A stretch of DNA of 47,244 nucleotides from Paracoccaceae bacterium (GCA_026706985.1 JAPOXR010000011.1:1-47244), one strand, 5' to 3'. Positions 18,687 through 26,742 are shown, counted from the first letter of the stretch. Numbers and translations: made by a program. Notes: generated by a model not told the origin, from the letters alone.

Positions 18687-19091
18687 TCAGTTGATGCTGC
18701 GCAATGTGCCGTCGATCGACACATTGGTGACGCCGCTGCCGAACAGGGAACCAATTCCCACCCCGAGCGTAGTCGGTATCGCCACCAGCGCCGCTCCCAC
18801 GAAAACCAGTGTGAAGGCGGTCGACAGCCTGGCGGAAGGATCATTTGGATTCTGTGAATGCTGCCGAAACTTCAGCAGCCCGACAATGCCGATGCAGATG
18901 CCGAGTAGAAACGCCGCTGCTCCGACCAGATCGGCAATGTTTCCCGCCTGCGCCTGTAGGCCCGCCGCCATATCGCCGATATCCGCGACCTGCGCCTCTG
19001 CCGCGGCGGCAAAAATCAAAAGGACAATGTAGAGAGTCGAAATGAATGGACTCGATGGCGACTCCGGCCTAGGGCGGCCTAGAGCGGCCAT
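18687..19091 (-). CDS. icmD: IcmD/DotP-like small membrane protein
   Basis: 134 residues, close to the 132 of Legionella IcmD. A signal peptide (LYIVLLIFAAAAEAQ) is followed by a first membrane segment (LVGAAAFLLGICIGIVGLL), the family hallmark KFRQHSQNPNDP, and a second membrane segment (TLVFVGAALVAIPTTLGVGI). It is an inner-membrane component of the type IVB machine. The N-terminal 15 residues before FISTLY are encoded by the GANTC repeat array that I take for the prophage end, so the original start codon may have been replaced on phage insertion. Confidence 0.78.
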   Translation of the reverse strand: MAALGRPRPESPSSPFISTLYIVLLIFAAAAEAQVADIGDMAAGLQAQAGNIADLVGAAAFLLGICIGIVGLLKFRQHSQNPNDPSARLSTAFTLVFVGAALVAIPTTLGVGIGSLFGSGVTNVSIDGTLRSIN

Positions 19092-19279
19092 GGGCGGCCG
19101 AAAAGGCAATGAACACAGCGGTTTGGCGCGACGAGAAGGTGGAGTGGATCGCAAAACGGGCGAGTCGCCATCGAGTCGCTTTATTGGACTCAAAATGGAC
19201 GAAAATCAGCCGACTCGCGACTCTTTATGGCGACTCTGGAAGAGTCGCCAAGGTTCCCTTTACGTTCTCCTACGGATTC
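19034..19279. repeat. GANTC-rich inverted-repeat array, presumed left end of the prophage
   Basis: Eleven GANTC pentamers occur in 246 bases. The core unit TGGCGACTC occurs four times in alternating orientation: 19056-19064 (+), 19162-19170 (-), 19228-19236 (+) and 19242-19250 (-). The 16-mer GACTCGATGGCGACTC (19049-19064) returns as an exact reverse complement at 19162-19177. A perfect 10-base hairpin with a 3-base loop occupies 19228-19250. Spacing of the first and second sites (about 110 bases) resembles the L1-L2-L3 transposase sites at the left end of Mu. A methylation-sensitive (CcrM, GANTC) control region upstream of icmD is an alternative. The remainder to 19351 contains the left inverted repeat listed separately. 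Confidence 0.6.
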
Positions 19280-19308
19280 GCCATTCAACGCCTCTTAAAC
19301 GGCGTCGG

Positions 19309-19333
19309 TTATTCGGGGATTATATACTTGACA
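19309..19333 (-). repeat. left copy of a 25-bp inverted repeat flanking the methyltransferase-HNH gene
   Basis: On the minus strand it reads TGTCAA, one variable base, TATATAATCCCC, one variable base, AAT, one variable base, A. It matches the repeat at 20654-20678 at 22 of 25 positions in opposite orientation. It includes a TATAAT on the minus strand (19324-19319), facing icmD, so it could also be part of a promoter for the icm genes. Confidence 0.65.
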
Positions 19334-19351
19334 AGAGGCGGCGGTTTTCCT

Positions 19352-20695
19352 CTACCCATGCATATATCCCCGTTTCTTATTCTCCTTCCGCAGTCCTGAA
19401 AGCGTGTAGATATTGCTCTTGAGTTTGTTACAGGGGCCGCAAAGGAGAATCCGGTTAGTGACGTGATTTACGCCGCCGTCTGAGCGCGGCGTGTTGTGAT
19501 CCAGTTCGAGATAGCGCGGATCGTCAAAAGAGCGGTCACAGCCCTGACAGACCGCGCCGTGCTGTTCCAGCAGGTGCTCATACATCTGCGCCCGCGTCCA
19601 TCGCGGCCCGTCCGGTTCTTTGACCTCCACTTTGACGCGAAGGAATGGTGCGGCTTGATCGCCTTCATCGGTGCGGATTGGCAACTTATCGGTGAACACA
19701 ACATCGCCGAACAGTCCGGTCGTGCCTTCAAGACGCTGCCTGACCAGCTTGTGCGCCCCCTCCCATATGTCCATGCCGACCCATTGCCGGTCAAGCTGTT
19801 CGGCGGCGACAAGGGTGGTGGCACAGCCGCAGAACGGATCAAGGACGATGTCACCGGGGTTTGATGATGCTTTCAGCATCCGCTCATACAGCGACACCGG
19901 TTTCTGTGTTGGATAGCCGACAGTCTCCGGCTGATTGCCGCGCAGGGCGGGAATGTCCCAATAATCCCTCATGCCCGCAAGGGTGTAGATGCCGTTTTCA
20001 TCCTGTAGGATTTCGACATTGGAGAATCCGTATTTGTGCGACAGATACGATTTCTCTTTCAACGGGTTGAATGTGTATTTCTTGGTCTTCGAATAAAGCA
20101 GGACATTGTCATGCTTGCGCCCGAACCATCGCTTGCTCATTCCACCGGTCTTATACAGCCACAAAACCTCATTGACGAAATTCCGCCACCCGAAAACCGC
20201 GTCCATGACAGCTTTGAGATAGTGGGAAGCTGTCGGATCACAGTGAAGATAGATTGAGCCGGTCGGCTTCAGCACCCGCCGCATTTCCAGCAGCCGCACG
20301 GCCATGAAGCAGATGTAAGCCCCCATGCCGTCGCTGTGAGCGTATCGCGCACTCTCTATGGCTTCCATGAGACGCGGATAATCATCAGTGAGCTGGTCAA
20401 CCCAATCGTTATGCACGTCCTGTTCCCACGACCAGCGATCCTGAAACTTCGCACCGGATGCCAGGCTGTCGGGCGTGGCATGGAAATCCCGCCCCTTGTT
20501 GAACGGCGGGTCAGTGGCAATCAGATCCACCGACTCCGAGTTCATGGCCCGGAGGAATTTCAGATTGTCGCCGTGGAAAAGTGTGCGGTTACGCCAATTC
20601 GGGGGGGGTACGGATGACTCATGAAGTCGCTGAGTATTGACACATAAAAATACTGTCAAATATATAATCCCCAAATCATCGCGTCTCCGTTTCAT
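19352..20695 (-). CDS. DNA methyltransferase fused to a C-terminal HNH domain
   Basis: 447 residues. The methyltransferase part has motif IV TDPPFNKGRDF near residue 61 and motif I DPFCGCATTLVAAEQL near 287, the order of the beta class (amino-N4 or N6 methylation). A canonical HNH domain occupies about 375-430: CQGCDRSF, LDHNTPRSDGG, then NRILLCGPCNKLKSN. The ATG at 20695 has a poor ribosome binding site; TTG 20659 is an alternative. Eight consecutive C/G bases (20601-20608) lie in the early coding region. It follows the MuF-like gene by 45 bases on the same strand and so may be the last gene of the leftward late operon. Modification of phage DNA, restriction, or both, are possible. Confidence 0.85.
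   Translation of the reverse strand: MKRRRDDLGIIYLTVFLCVNTQRLHESSVPPPNWRNRTLFHGDNLKFLRAMNSESVDLIATDPPFNKGRDFHATPDSLASGAKFQDRWSWEQDVHNDWVDQLTDDYPRLMEAIESARYAHSDGMGAYICFMAVRLLEMRRVLKPTGSIYLHCDPTASHYLKAVMDAVFGWRNFVNEVLWLYKTGGMSKRWFGRKHDNVLLYSKTKKYTFNPLKEKSYLSHKYGFSNVEILQDENGIYTLAGMRDYWDIPALRGNQPETVGYPTQKPVSLYERMLKASSNPGDIVLDPFCGCATTLVAAEQLDRQWVGMDIWEGAHKLVRQRLEGTTGLFGDVVFTDKLPIRTDEGDQAAPFLRVKVEVKEPDGPRWTRAQMYEHLLEQHGAVCQGCDRSFDDPRYLELDHNTPRSDGGVNHVTNRILLCGPCNKLKSNIYTLSGLRKENKKRGYMHG
20654..20678 (+). repeat. right copy of the 25-bp inverted repeat flanking the methyltransferase-HNH gene
   Basis: Reads TGTCAA-A-TATATAATCCCC-A-AATCA on the plus strand, the inverted partner of 19309-19333. It overlaps the first codons of the methyltransferase frame if ATG 20695 is used. 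Similarity continues weakly outward on both sides over about 15 more bases (AAACGG and CG-rich blocks). Confidence 0.65.
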
Positions 20696-20739
20696 CCTGA
20701 AATGTCGTTAAACGGCTGTTAAATCACCATGTCCGGGCA

Positions 20740-21561
20740 TCAGGATTCCGCTCCATTCTCCATTTCCTCCCTCACCGCCGCGATCATCGCCGCTCCTGCG
20801 CCGGCGAGGCGGCCGCGCAGCATCTCCGCTGCGTCCTCAACCGGATCCCGCCGGCCGGCGTTGAACTGGAACCCCGGGTCGATTCCGCGCGGCACCTGGT
20901 GGATTCTGCCCGTCCGGCGGTTCCGCCACGCTCTCATCTCGTCCCAGTCGGGCGGCGGCGCATCAGACGGCGAAATTCCGAGGCGCCGGACATCGCTGTC
21001 CGACAGCTGGCGGACGCCGCAGCGGCATTTCCAGCCGTTCGGCGGGTAGTGCGATTGCCAGAACGGGTGATCCCAGCGCAGGAGGGTGCCGTGCCAGGCG
21101 CGGTGCCGCGGCCTGGTCCTCTCGTCGAGGACCGCCGAGTACAGCAGCCACGGGCGGTTTTCCGCCACCCGCTCGATCCGCTCCCACCTCCCCCGGGCGT
21201 AGCTCATCCTGATATTCGTGTCGAAAATGATCCGCAGCCGCCGCACCGAGCCGAGCTGCACGGTTCCGGTCCTGCCGGTGACGGGATCCGTCATCGTCTG
21301 CCTGCCCCACCAGCCACGCCGCCTCAGCAGCGGCTCAAGGTCGTCGCGGAACTGCCCGAATGTCGCGCCGGCGGCGATCGCCCGGTCGACCGCGTCCCGG
21401 ATATCGCGCAGGATATCCATTTCCGCCGCCTTGGCGACGGTGAACGACACGAGATGCCGGTCCGCCGAAGTGTCGCGCCAGTCGAATCCGACATGGAATC
21501 CCTTGGCCCGGAAATGCGTGACCGCCTCCTCCGGCGGCACATCCATGATTTCCGGCAACAC
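20740..21561 (-). CDS. MuF-like minor head protein
   Basis: 273 residues, phage Mu gpF/SPP1 gp7 family. The conserved C-terminal block is clear: NIRMSYARGRWERIERVAEN, SAVLDERTRPRHRAWHGTLL, RWDHPFWQSHYPPNGWKCRC then GVRQLSDSDVRRLG. Such proteins sit at the portal inside the head and help assembly or DNA ejection. Start is GTG 21561, just after the portal stop. It follows portal and terminase in one leftward late operon. Confidence 0.9.
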   Translation of the reverse strand: MLPEIMDVPPEEAVTHFRAKGFHVGFDWRDTSADRHLVSFTVAKAAEMDILRDIRDAVDRAIAAGATFGQFRDDLEPLLRRRGWWGRQTMTDPVTGRTGTVQLGSVRRLRIIFDTNIRMSYARGRWERIERVAENRPWLLYSAVLDERTRPRHRAWHGTLLRWDHPFWQSHYPPNGWKCRCGVRQLSDSDVRRLGISPSDAPPPDWDEMRAWRNRRTGRIHQVPRGIDPGFQFNAGRRDPVEDAAEMLRGRLAGAGAAMIAAVREEMENGAES

Positions 21562-21564
21562 CGG

Positions 21565-23112
21565 TCAGGCCTCCCCGTCACCATCAAGCCGGTCCTCTGT
21601 CAGACCGGCCGCGCCGGACAGCCCGGCGGTGAAGCCGAGCCTGTGCAGCGCCCCGACCAGGCGGCGGTCATCCATCCGCCGGAAAATCTCCGGGAGCCGC
21701 GCGCGGAACTCCTCCAGGGACATCTCATCCGCCGCCGCCGACAGCACCGGCTCGATGACCGGCTCGATGACCGGCTCCCATCCGCCGGCGTCCAGCAGCC
21801 GGTCCACCGCCCGGTCGACCGCGTCGGCGATATCAGCCTCCGCCAGCTCGGCGGCCGTCCGCGACGGATCCCCGCCGCGGCCTCCGGGTCCTGACGGCTC
21901 CGGCGCGGGCCGCGCCTCCCACTCACCGCCGTAGACGTCTGTGATGTGCCGCTCCGTCGGCCTCAGCCCGGTCGTGCGGGATATGACCGCCTCGCGGGTC
22001 GCGCGGGCGTCGAGGTCCTCCGGCGGCTCGGCGTCGTGGCGGATCTCCGGAGAAGCCGCGCCTGGAAAATTCCACTCGGTGAGCCAGCGCGCGAGCGTGC
22101 CGTTCAGCGCGCCGTCCAGCAGCCGGACATCGGCGGCCACCGTCTCATCGCGGACGTCACGCTGCACCTCCGCCGTGCCCCTCCACGCGCCCTGATCTGT
22201 GGTCGAGGACTGGCCGAGCAGAACGGTTGTGATCAGCTGATCGCAGTAGCGGACGAAATCCTCGAAGCTGTCGCCCGTGCGCGCCCGCTGCTCCAGCAGC
22301 TCGAGCGTGACGTTCTCCGGAACCGCGACGCCGAGGCTGGTCGCGGCTGCCTCCGCCAGCTTCAGCATCCGGTCCTGTTCCGCCGGCGTCGCCGAGGGAT
22401 GATACCGGCCGACCACCGGCGGCGTGCCGAAACGCTCCAGCGCGACCGCCCAGAACCGGAATCCGTTCCGCTTCATCCAGACCGGCCAGTGGCACCAGCG
22501 CGCGAGGCCGGGTGCGAACGGCAGGTCGCCGTGCTCGCCGGGGCGCGCCATGACGACGAATTTCCGTTCAGGCACCGGCTCGCCGTCCGGCATTTTCAGC
22601 GTGCGGAGCAGCAGACCGCCGGCGTCGCTCCACCAGAAACGCTCCGGCGATCGCACTGTGATGCTCTTTATGCCGACGCCGGCGCCGTCGCGCATCCACG
22701 ATATTTCGGCGACGGCCCATCCGTACCAGACAGCGTGCAGGAGCTGCCTGGAGATGAGCTGAAAATCCAGGCGGCTGAGCCGCTCACGCAGATCCTCGGC
22801 GGCCGCCCGGTCGCGTGCCGACGGACCGCCGGGCTCGACCTCCCACGGTTTGGAGACGGCGGCGTTGAGCCGCTGCTCCAGCGCCGATGCGCAGCGCTCG
22901 TCTCTCAGCGTCTGCCGGTAGACCGCCATCTGGTCGGCCTGCACGTAACCCGTCACGGCCTCGCGTGCCGGCGACACCGGGTTCAGCGGCAGCTCGCCGA
23001 TATACGGCGCCAGGAGTCCATCCATCAGCGACGGCGCGGCTTCGCGCATCACGGGCAGCCTCCGGCGCATCGGCGCGCCCCTGGCGTTGAGGAGCACCGG
23101 AAATCGATCCAT
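21565..23112 (-). CDS. phage portal protein, Mu gp29 type (DUF935)
   Basis: About 515 residues from ATG 23112, which follows the terminase stop by one base and has GGAGGA upstream. The central part has the DUF935 features LLHAVWYGWAVAEISW, SPERFWWSD, PGEHGDLPFAPGLARWCHWP and the QSSTTDQGAWRGTAEVQRDV stretch. It forms the dodecameric channel through which DNA is packaged. The C-terminal 100 residues are Asp- and Arg-rich and include a short tandem repeat (EPVIEPVIEPV). Confidence 0.92.
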   Translation of the reverse strand: MDRFPVLLNARGAPMRRRLPVMREAAPSLMDGLLAPYIGELPLNPVSPAREAVTGYVQADQMAVYRQTLRDERCASALEQRLNAAVSKPWEVEPGGPSARDRAAAEDLRERLSRLDFQLISRQLLHAVWYGWAVAEISWMRDGAGVGIKSITVRSPERFWWSDAGGLLLRTLKMPDGEPVPERKFVVMARPGEHGDLPFAPGLARWCHWPVWMKRNGFRFWAVALERFGTPPVVGRYHPSATPAEQDRMLKLAEAAATSLGVAVPENVTLELLEQRARTGDSFEDFVRYCDQLITTVLLGQSSTTDQGAWRGTAEVQRDVRDETVAADVRLLDGALNGTLARWLTEWNFPGAASPEIRHDAEPPEDLDARATREAVISRTTGLRPTERHITDVYGGEWEARPAPEPSGPGGRGGDPSRTAAELAEADIADAVDRAVDRLLDAGGWEPVIEPVIEPVLSAAADEMSLEEFRARLPEIFRRMDDRRLVGALHRLGFTAGLSGAAGLTEDRLDGDGEA

Positions 23113-23113
23113 G

Positions 23114-24634
23114 TCAGATTCCTCCCAGACGTGTGGCGGCGAGGCGCGCGAGGCCGAGGCTGTCCCTCGCGGTGCCGCGCCCCGCGCGGGAGGCGAGATC
23201 ACCGCCGATCAGGCCGTCGATCGGGCCGCCGCAGTGAGCGGACGCGTGCCAGGCCAGGGCCAGGGCCATGCCGGCGTCGCCGTGGCGCGTGCCCGCGGCG
23301 TCGGTCTTGCCCTCGGGAAGCCGCGGCACACCTCTGACGAGGCGGAAGGCGCGGAGATCCTCAAGGACGTCGTCATGGCGCGGCACCGCGATTAAATCGT
23401 CTTCAAAAGCCGCTTTGAACGGCGGCATGAATTCGCGGTACCACGCCTCCGTCGACATGACCGGCTCGATCAGCGAGCCGTAACGGTCCACCATGGCCTC
23501 GGCCAGGTAGCTGCCGTTGCCGCGGGCGTCGAAGGCACCGCCGCGGAAGCGCGGAAGCCTGTCGCAGATGAAAGAAACGGCCTGCACCTGCTGGGCGTGC
23601 GGCACATTGCGCATCTCCAGCAGAAACGGCGAGGTCCGCCGCAGCGTCTCGCCTATCGCCAGCGGCGCATAGACCGACAGGTCACCGGAGCGGGCGAAAT
23701 CGCCGCCGATCACGTGACCGCGCGCCCGGTCGAGGGCGCGCAGGAGCGGACCGAGCTTTGCGTCGAGCCAGTCCTGCAGCTCGGCGCGCCTCGCGGGTTC
23801 CGGCCAGCCGTTGAATTCCTTCGAGCCTTCGAAACGCAGGACCGGGGCGTCAATCATGCGGCTTTCGATCAGGACGCGGCTCAGCCAGGCACCGGCGCCG
23901 TGGCGCGGAACGCACATCAGTTCCTCGTCGGCGTCCTCCGTGTTGGAGTAGCCGGAGAATATCACGGCGCGCCAGTCGGCCGCGTAACCGTTGTGCCAGT
24001 CATCTTTCCGGACGGTGCAGACCCGCCGCGCCAGCCCGTCGGCGATCGCGTCATCGAGCGTGATCCTGTGCAGCGCCGCCTCGAGCCGGCCGGCGCGGAT
24101 ATCCGTCACCAGCCCGTTGAACTCATTTTCGTCGCCGTTGTGCGTCGATATGATCCTCACAGCACCGCCCCACTGCCGGACCGCCAGCGCCGCCTTCAGC
24201 AGCCCGGCCAGATCGTCGCAGAAAGCGGCCTCGTCGATGATCACGACATCGCCCGGCTTGCCCTTCGAGCGCAGCACGCGCGGGTTGCCGGGGAGCGCGA
24301 TGATGCTCCGCCCCGACGGGAAACCGATGCGGAATTTCCTGACCTCCCGCTCGTCGATGATCTCCGTCTCCTCGGTGACCTCACTGCAGGCGTGGTTGAA
24401 TCTCCGCGCCCACTCGGCGCAGTCGCCGATATAGGTTTCCGTCATATCTCTGTTGTAGGACATGTAATAGACATTGCCGCGGCCCTCGGCCGCGTGGATC
24501 ACGCGCCCGGCCGCGTCGGCCCAGCTCAGCCCGATCCGCCGCCCCTTCTCGCAGACGGCGAGCTGCGCCGTCTCCGCGTTCCACGCGCTCTGATACGCGA
24601 GCAGCGGAGGCAGGCCGTCGCCGGACACTGTCAC
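23114..24634 (-). CDS. phage large terminase subunit, Mu gp28 type
   Basis: 506 residues. Near the start CEKGRRIGLSWADAA is the adenine-motor P-loop variant, VVIIDEAAFCDD (near 140) is Walker B, and ISTHNG is the coupling motif; the C-terminal nuclease has GGDFARSGDLSVYA, FDARGNG and a final HGDAGMALALAW. It cuts concatemeric or integrated phage DNA and pumps it into the prohead. GTG start overlaps the stop of the gp27-like gene. Confidence 0.93.
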   Translation of the reverse strand: MTVSGDGLPPLLAYQSAWNAETAQLAVCEKGRRIGLSWADAAGRVIHAAEGRGNVYYMSYNRDMTETYIGDCAEWARRFNHACSEVTEETEIIDEREVRKFRIGFPSGRSIIALPGNPRVLRSKGKPGDVVIIDEAAFCDDLAGLLKAALAVRQWGGAVRIISTHNGDENEFNGLVTDIRAGRLEAALHRITLDDAIADGLARRVCTVRKDDWHNGYAADWRAVIFSGYSNTEDADEELMCVPRHGAGAWLSRVLIESRMIDAPVLRFEGSKEFNGWPEPARRAELQDWLDAKLGPLLRALDRARGHVIGGDFARSGDLSVYAPLAIGETLRRTSPFLLEMRNVPHAQQVQAVSFICDRLPRFRGGAFDARGNGSYLAEAMVDRYGSLIEPVMSTEAWYREFMPPFKAAFEDDLIAVPRHDDVLEDLRAFRLVRGVPRLPEGKTDAAGTRHGDAGMALALAWHASAHCGGPIDGLIGGDLASRAGRGTARDSLGLARLAATRLGGI

Positions 24635-25134
24635 TCACCCGAGAGCGCGCGCCTGAGCGCGGCGGCGGTGTCGCCGTCCAGGCCTCTGCGTCTGATCACC
24701 CGCTCCTGCCGCCCGGCCGCCTCGGCGAGGATCCTGCGGCGGTCCGCCCGCACCGCGATGCCGGCCCGTGTGGCTTTCGCCAGCGCCGTCACCGAGGAAG
24801 CCAGCTGCTTCGGGTCACCCTCCTCGCCCGCCAGGAGGACGTCGAACATCCGCTGCTGCGCGATCCGCAGCGCGGCCTCCGAGACCGATCCGGCATCGTC
24901 GGGCGACGCCGCCAGCAGCGCCTCCGCCTGCTCCGTGGCGACCCGCACCGCCTCAATGCGGCGCTTCAGGATTCCGCCGTGCTCCTGCAGCGCCGTTCTT
25001 CCGATCCGGAATCCCGCCGCCGCGAGCCAGTCCGCGAGATCCCGGTAGCCGCCGAAGCCGCCGCCGATAATTCGGCGGTTCAGCTCCTCCCGGACATCCG
25101 CCGGCAGGAGGTCGACCTTACGCGGCGACGGCAT
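24631..25134 (-). CDS. Mu gp27-like protein (DUF3486), presumed small terminase partner
   Basis: 167 residues beginning with RKVDLLPADVREELNRRIIG, the signature of DUF3486, with a helix-turn-helix-like FGGYRDLADWLAAAGFRIGR and a helical middle. Its place directly upstream of the large terminase is the standard one, and it is thought to recognise packaging DNA. The stop overlaps the terminase GTG. Confidence 0.88.
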   Translation of the reverse strand: MPSPRKVDLLPADVREELNRRIIGGGFGGYRDLADWLAAAGFRIGRTALQEHGGILKRRIEAVRVATEQAEALLAASPDDAGSVSEAALRIAQQRMFDVLLAGEEGDPKQLASSVTALAKATRAGIAVRADRRRILAEAAGRQERVIRRRGLDGDTAAALRRALSGE

Positions 25135-25137
25135 CGC

Positions 25138-25458
25138 TCACGTCCTGGGAGCGAAGCATTCCGGCCTGGAGATTCCCGGCTCGCACTCTATGCGGTACTC
25201 GACCAGATCGGTGCCGTGGCGTGTCAGCGCCGCGCGCCAGTCATCCAGCTCAGGGCGCTCGATCGCGACGAGACCGCGCTTCTCGAGGTAGTCCAGCTGG
25301 TCGCGCAGCGAATCCCGCGTCACACCGAGATACGCCGCGTCGACGACGCGCATGCACATCGACTCGGTCGCGCCCAGGTGACCGGCGACGTGCAGCGTGC
25401 GGAGGATCTCCCAGCGCACGCCGGGCAGCATTTTGAGGTTGAATGTCTGCATCGACAT
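25138..25458 (-). CDS. Mu gp26-like small protein with winged-helix appearance
   Basis: 106 residues (ATG 25458, behind GGGAGAA and overlapping the previous stop as TGATG). LPGVRWEILRTLHVAGHLGA and TRDSLRDQLDYLEKRGLVAI suggest a winged helix. Position between gp25- and gp27-like genes matches the Mu order. Exact function unknown. Confidence 0.75.
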   Translation of the reverse strand: MSMQTFNLKMLPGVRWEILRTLHVAGHLGATESMCMRVVDAAYLGVTRDSLRDQLDYLEKRGLVAIERPELDDWRAALTRHGTDLVEYRIECEPGISRPECFAPRT

Positions 25459-25799
25459 CACCGTTCTCCCTTAATACGTATGTACTCGCCTATGCGCGCG
25501 ATGGTCTCCCCCTGAACCTCGAGTTTGGCGATCATCTGCGACATTACCGGCACCCAGTCCTGGCGCGCGAGGAAACGGCGCTCGGCCTCCAGCTTGAATT
25601 CGGCCAGGTCGGTTTTCAGCCCGCCGATCTCCTTAGCGAACGCCTGAGTGGACGACCCGTTCCGCTCGAGGTGGTCGAGCCGGACATCGGCGGCTGAACG
25701 CTCGGCCTCGACTTTGCGCAGGCGCACGAAAACGCCGATCGCCGCCCCGAGGAAGCCGGTGAGCATTCCGCGCACGATCCATGATTCGAGTTCGGTCAC
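25458..25799 (-). CDS. DUF2730 family protein (Mu gp25-like)
   Basis: 113 residues: one N-terminal membrane segment (GMLTGFLGAAIGVFVRL), then a long coiled coil ending in RFLARQDWVPVMSQMIAKLE. This is the DUF2730 layout found in the lysis/packaging region of Mu-like phages. GTG 25799 overlaps the stop of the holin-like gene (GTGA). Confidence 0.8.
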   Translation of the reverse strand: MTELESWIVRGMLTGFLGAAIGVFVRLRKVEAERSAADVRLDHLERNGSSTQAFAKEIGGLKTDLAEFKLEAERRFLARQDWVPVMSQMIAKLEVQGETIARIGEYIRIKGER

Positions 25800-26290
25800 T
25801 TCGCGGCGCTTTTCGCGACCTGGCGTCCGCCGAACCACCAGATCGTGCAGGTCGTCGTCAGGTACAGGATTGTGTCGATGATGCGCTCCCGCAGATCAAG
25901 AAAATCAAAATCCGCCGACAGCTTGAAATAGACCGCGCCGGTCAGCACAAGGAACAGGAGTGTCATGCCCGGCCGCATCAGGCCGCGGAAGACATCGACA
26001 GCCAGCATCGCGCCGCCCTCACCGGGGCGCGAAAGCCGGGCTGCCTCCTGCCGGTAGCTCGCGATGAGCGCCTCATTCTCCGCCTGCACGGTGTCAGCCT
26101 CGAGATCGATCGCCGCCCGCCTCTCCGCGCCCGCCGCCTCGGCCTGCGCGATTTCGAGATCGATCCGGCGCAGCTCGAGGCTCTGCGCGTGACGCTGCCT
26201 GGTTTTGAAAAAATCGGTGCCGAAGCTCATCAGCGTGCCGAGCACGCCGGTGCCGGTGCCGAGAAGGATGGTCTCAAGGAATTCAAACAT
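25796..26290 (-). CDS. holin-like membrane protein
   Basis: 164 residues: an N-terminal hydrophobic ILLGTGTGVLGTLM, a charged coiled-coil middle (ELRRIDLEIAQAEAAGAERR), and two C-terminal membrane segments (MTLLFLVLTGAVYFKL and IDTILYLTTTCTIWWF). Location between the lysis-type DUF5675 gene and DUF2730 suggests a holin. GGAG lies before the ATG. Confidence 0.65.
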   Translation of the reverse strand: MFEFLETILLGTGTGVLGTLMSFGTDFFKTRQRHAQSLELRRIDLEIAQAEAAGAERRAAIDLEADTVQAENEALIASYRQEAARLSRPGEGGAMLAVDVFRGLMRPGMTLLFLVLTGAVYFKLSADFDFLDLRERIIDTILYLTTTCTIWWFGGRQVAKSAAK

Positions 26291-26717
26291 TTTCGATCTC
26301 CAGAATGAAGGCGCTGTCGCCGGCCCATTCCATCACGCTGCGGAATGCGGCCCTGGATGACAGAACCGCCTTCTGCCTGCGGCCGCGGACCTCGATCACG
26401 CCGGTGCGGATGCCGGGCAGAAGGCAGCCCGCCGTGTGTGAGACGAATCCTTTCCCGGTGTCGCCGCCGAGATTGCCGCCGTGGAAAAGTATATGGCTCC
26501 GCCCCGGAGTCTCCGTGACAAGCAGACAGCGGCCGAAACGCGGTGAGCGGTGCGGCACCACGCGGTATTTCCCCGGAAGGATGCAGGAGCGGCTCCGGCG
26601 GTTGTCCCGCCACGGCGGCTCCATTGTGAAAAGAGAGTCTTCCATGCCCTCCGCACCGAGCCGGCCAATTGTTCCATGGTCGTCACTCCCGGTGCGGCGC
26701 AGGAAGGCTCTCTTCAC
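26283..26717 (-). CDS. DUF5675 family protein, probable lysis enzyme
   Basis: About 144 residues from GTG 26717. The block GMEDSLFTMEPPWRDNRR, then CILPGKYRVVPHRSPRFGRC and ETPGRSHILFHGGNLGGDT is the DUF5675 signature with its conserved His/Gly motif, resembling L,D-transpeptidase-type folds. Neighbouring holin-like gene supports a role in cell-wall breakdown. The upstream part of the open frame (to 26810) overlaps the preceding gene and is not needed. Confidence 0.75.
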   Translation of the reverse strand: MKRAFLRRTGSDDHGTIGRLGAEGMEDSLFTMEPPWRDNRRSRSCILPGKYRVVPHRSPRFGRCLLVTETPGRSHILFHGGNLGGDTGKGFVSHTAGCLLPGIRTGVIEVRGRRQKAVLSSRAAFRSVMEWAGDSAFILEIENV

Positions 26718-26742
26718 CGGAATCCCCCGGCGCCGGAGCAGC

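Noticed and set aside
19061-19097. Three short tandem 10-base units (CTAGGGCGGC-like) as a possible minisatellite or CRISPR piece
   Set aside because: Only three imperfect units without spacers; not a CRISPR array, and explained as part of the junction sequence.
21946-25048. Long plus-strand frames opposite portal, terminase and gp27-like genes
   Set aside because: Codon-position bias and all recognisable motifs are on the minus strand; these are GC-driven shadows.
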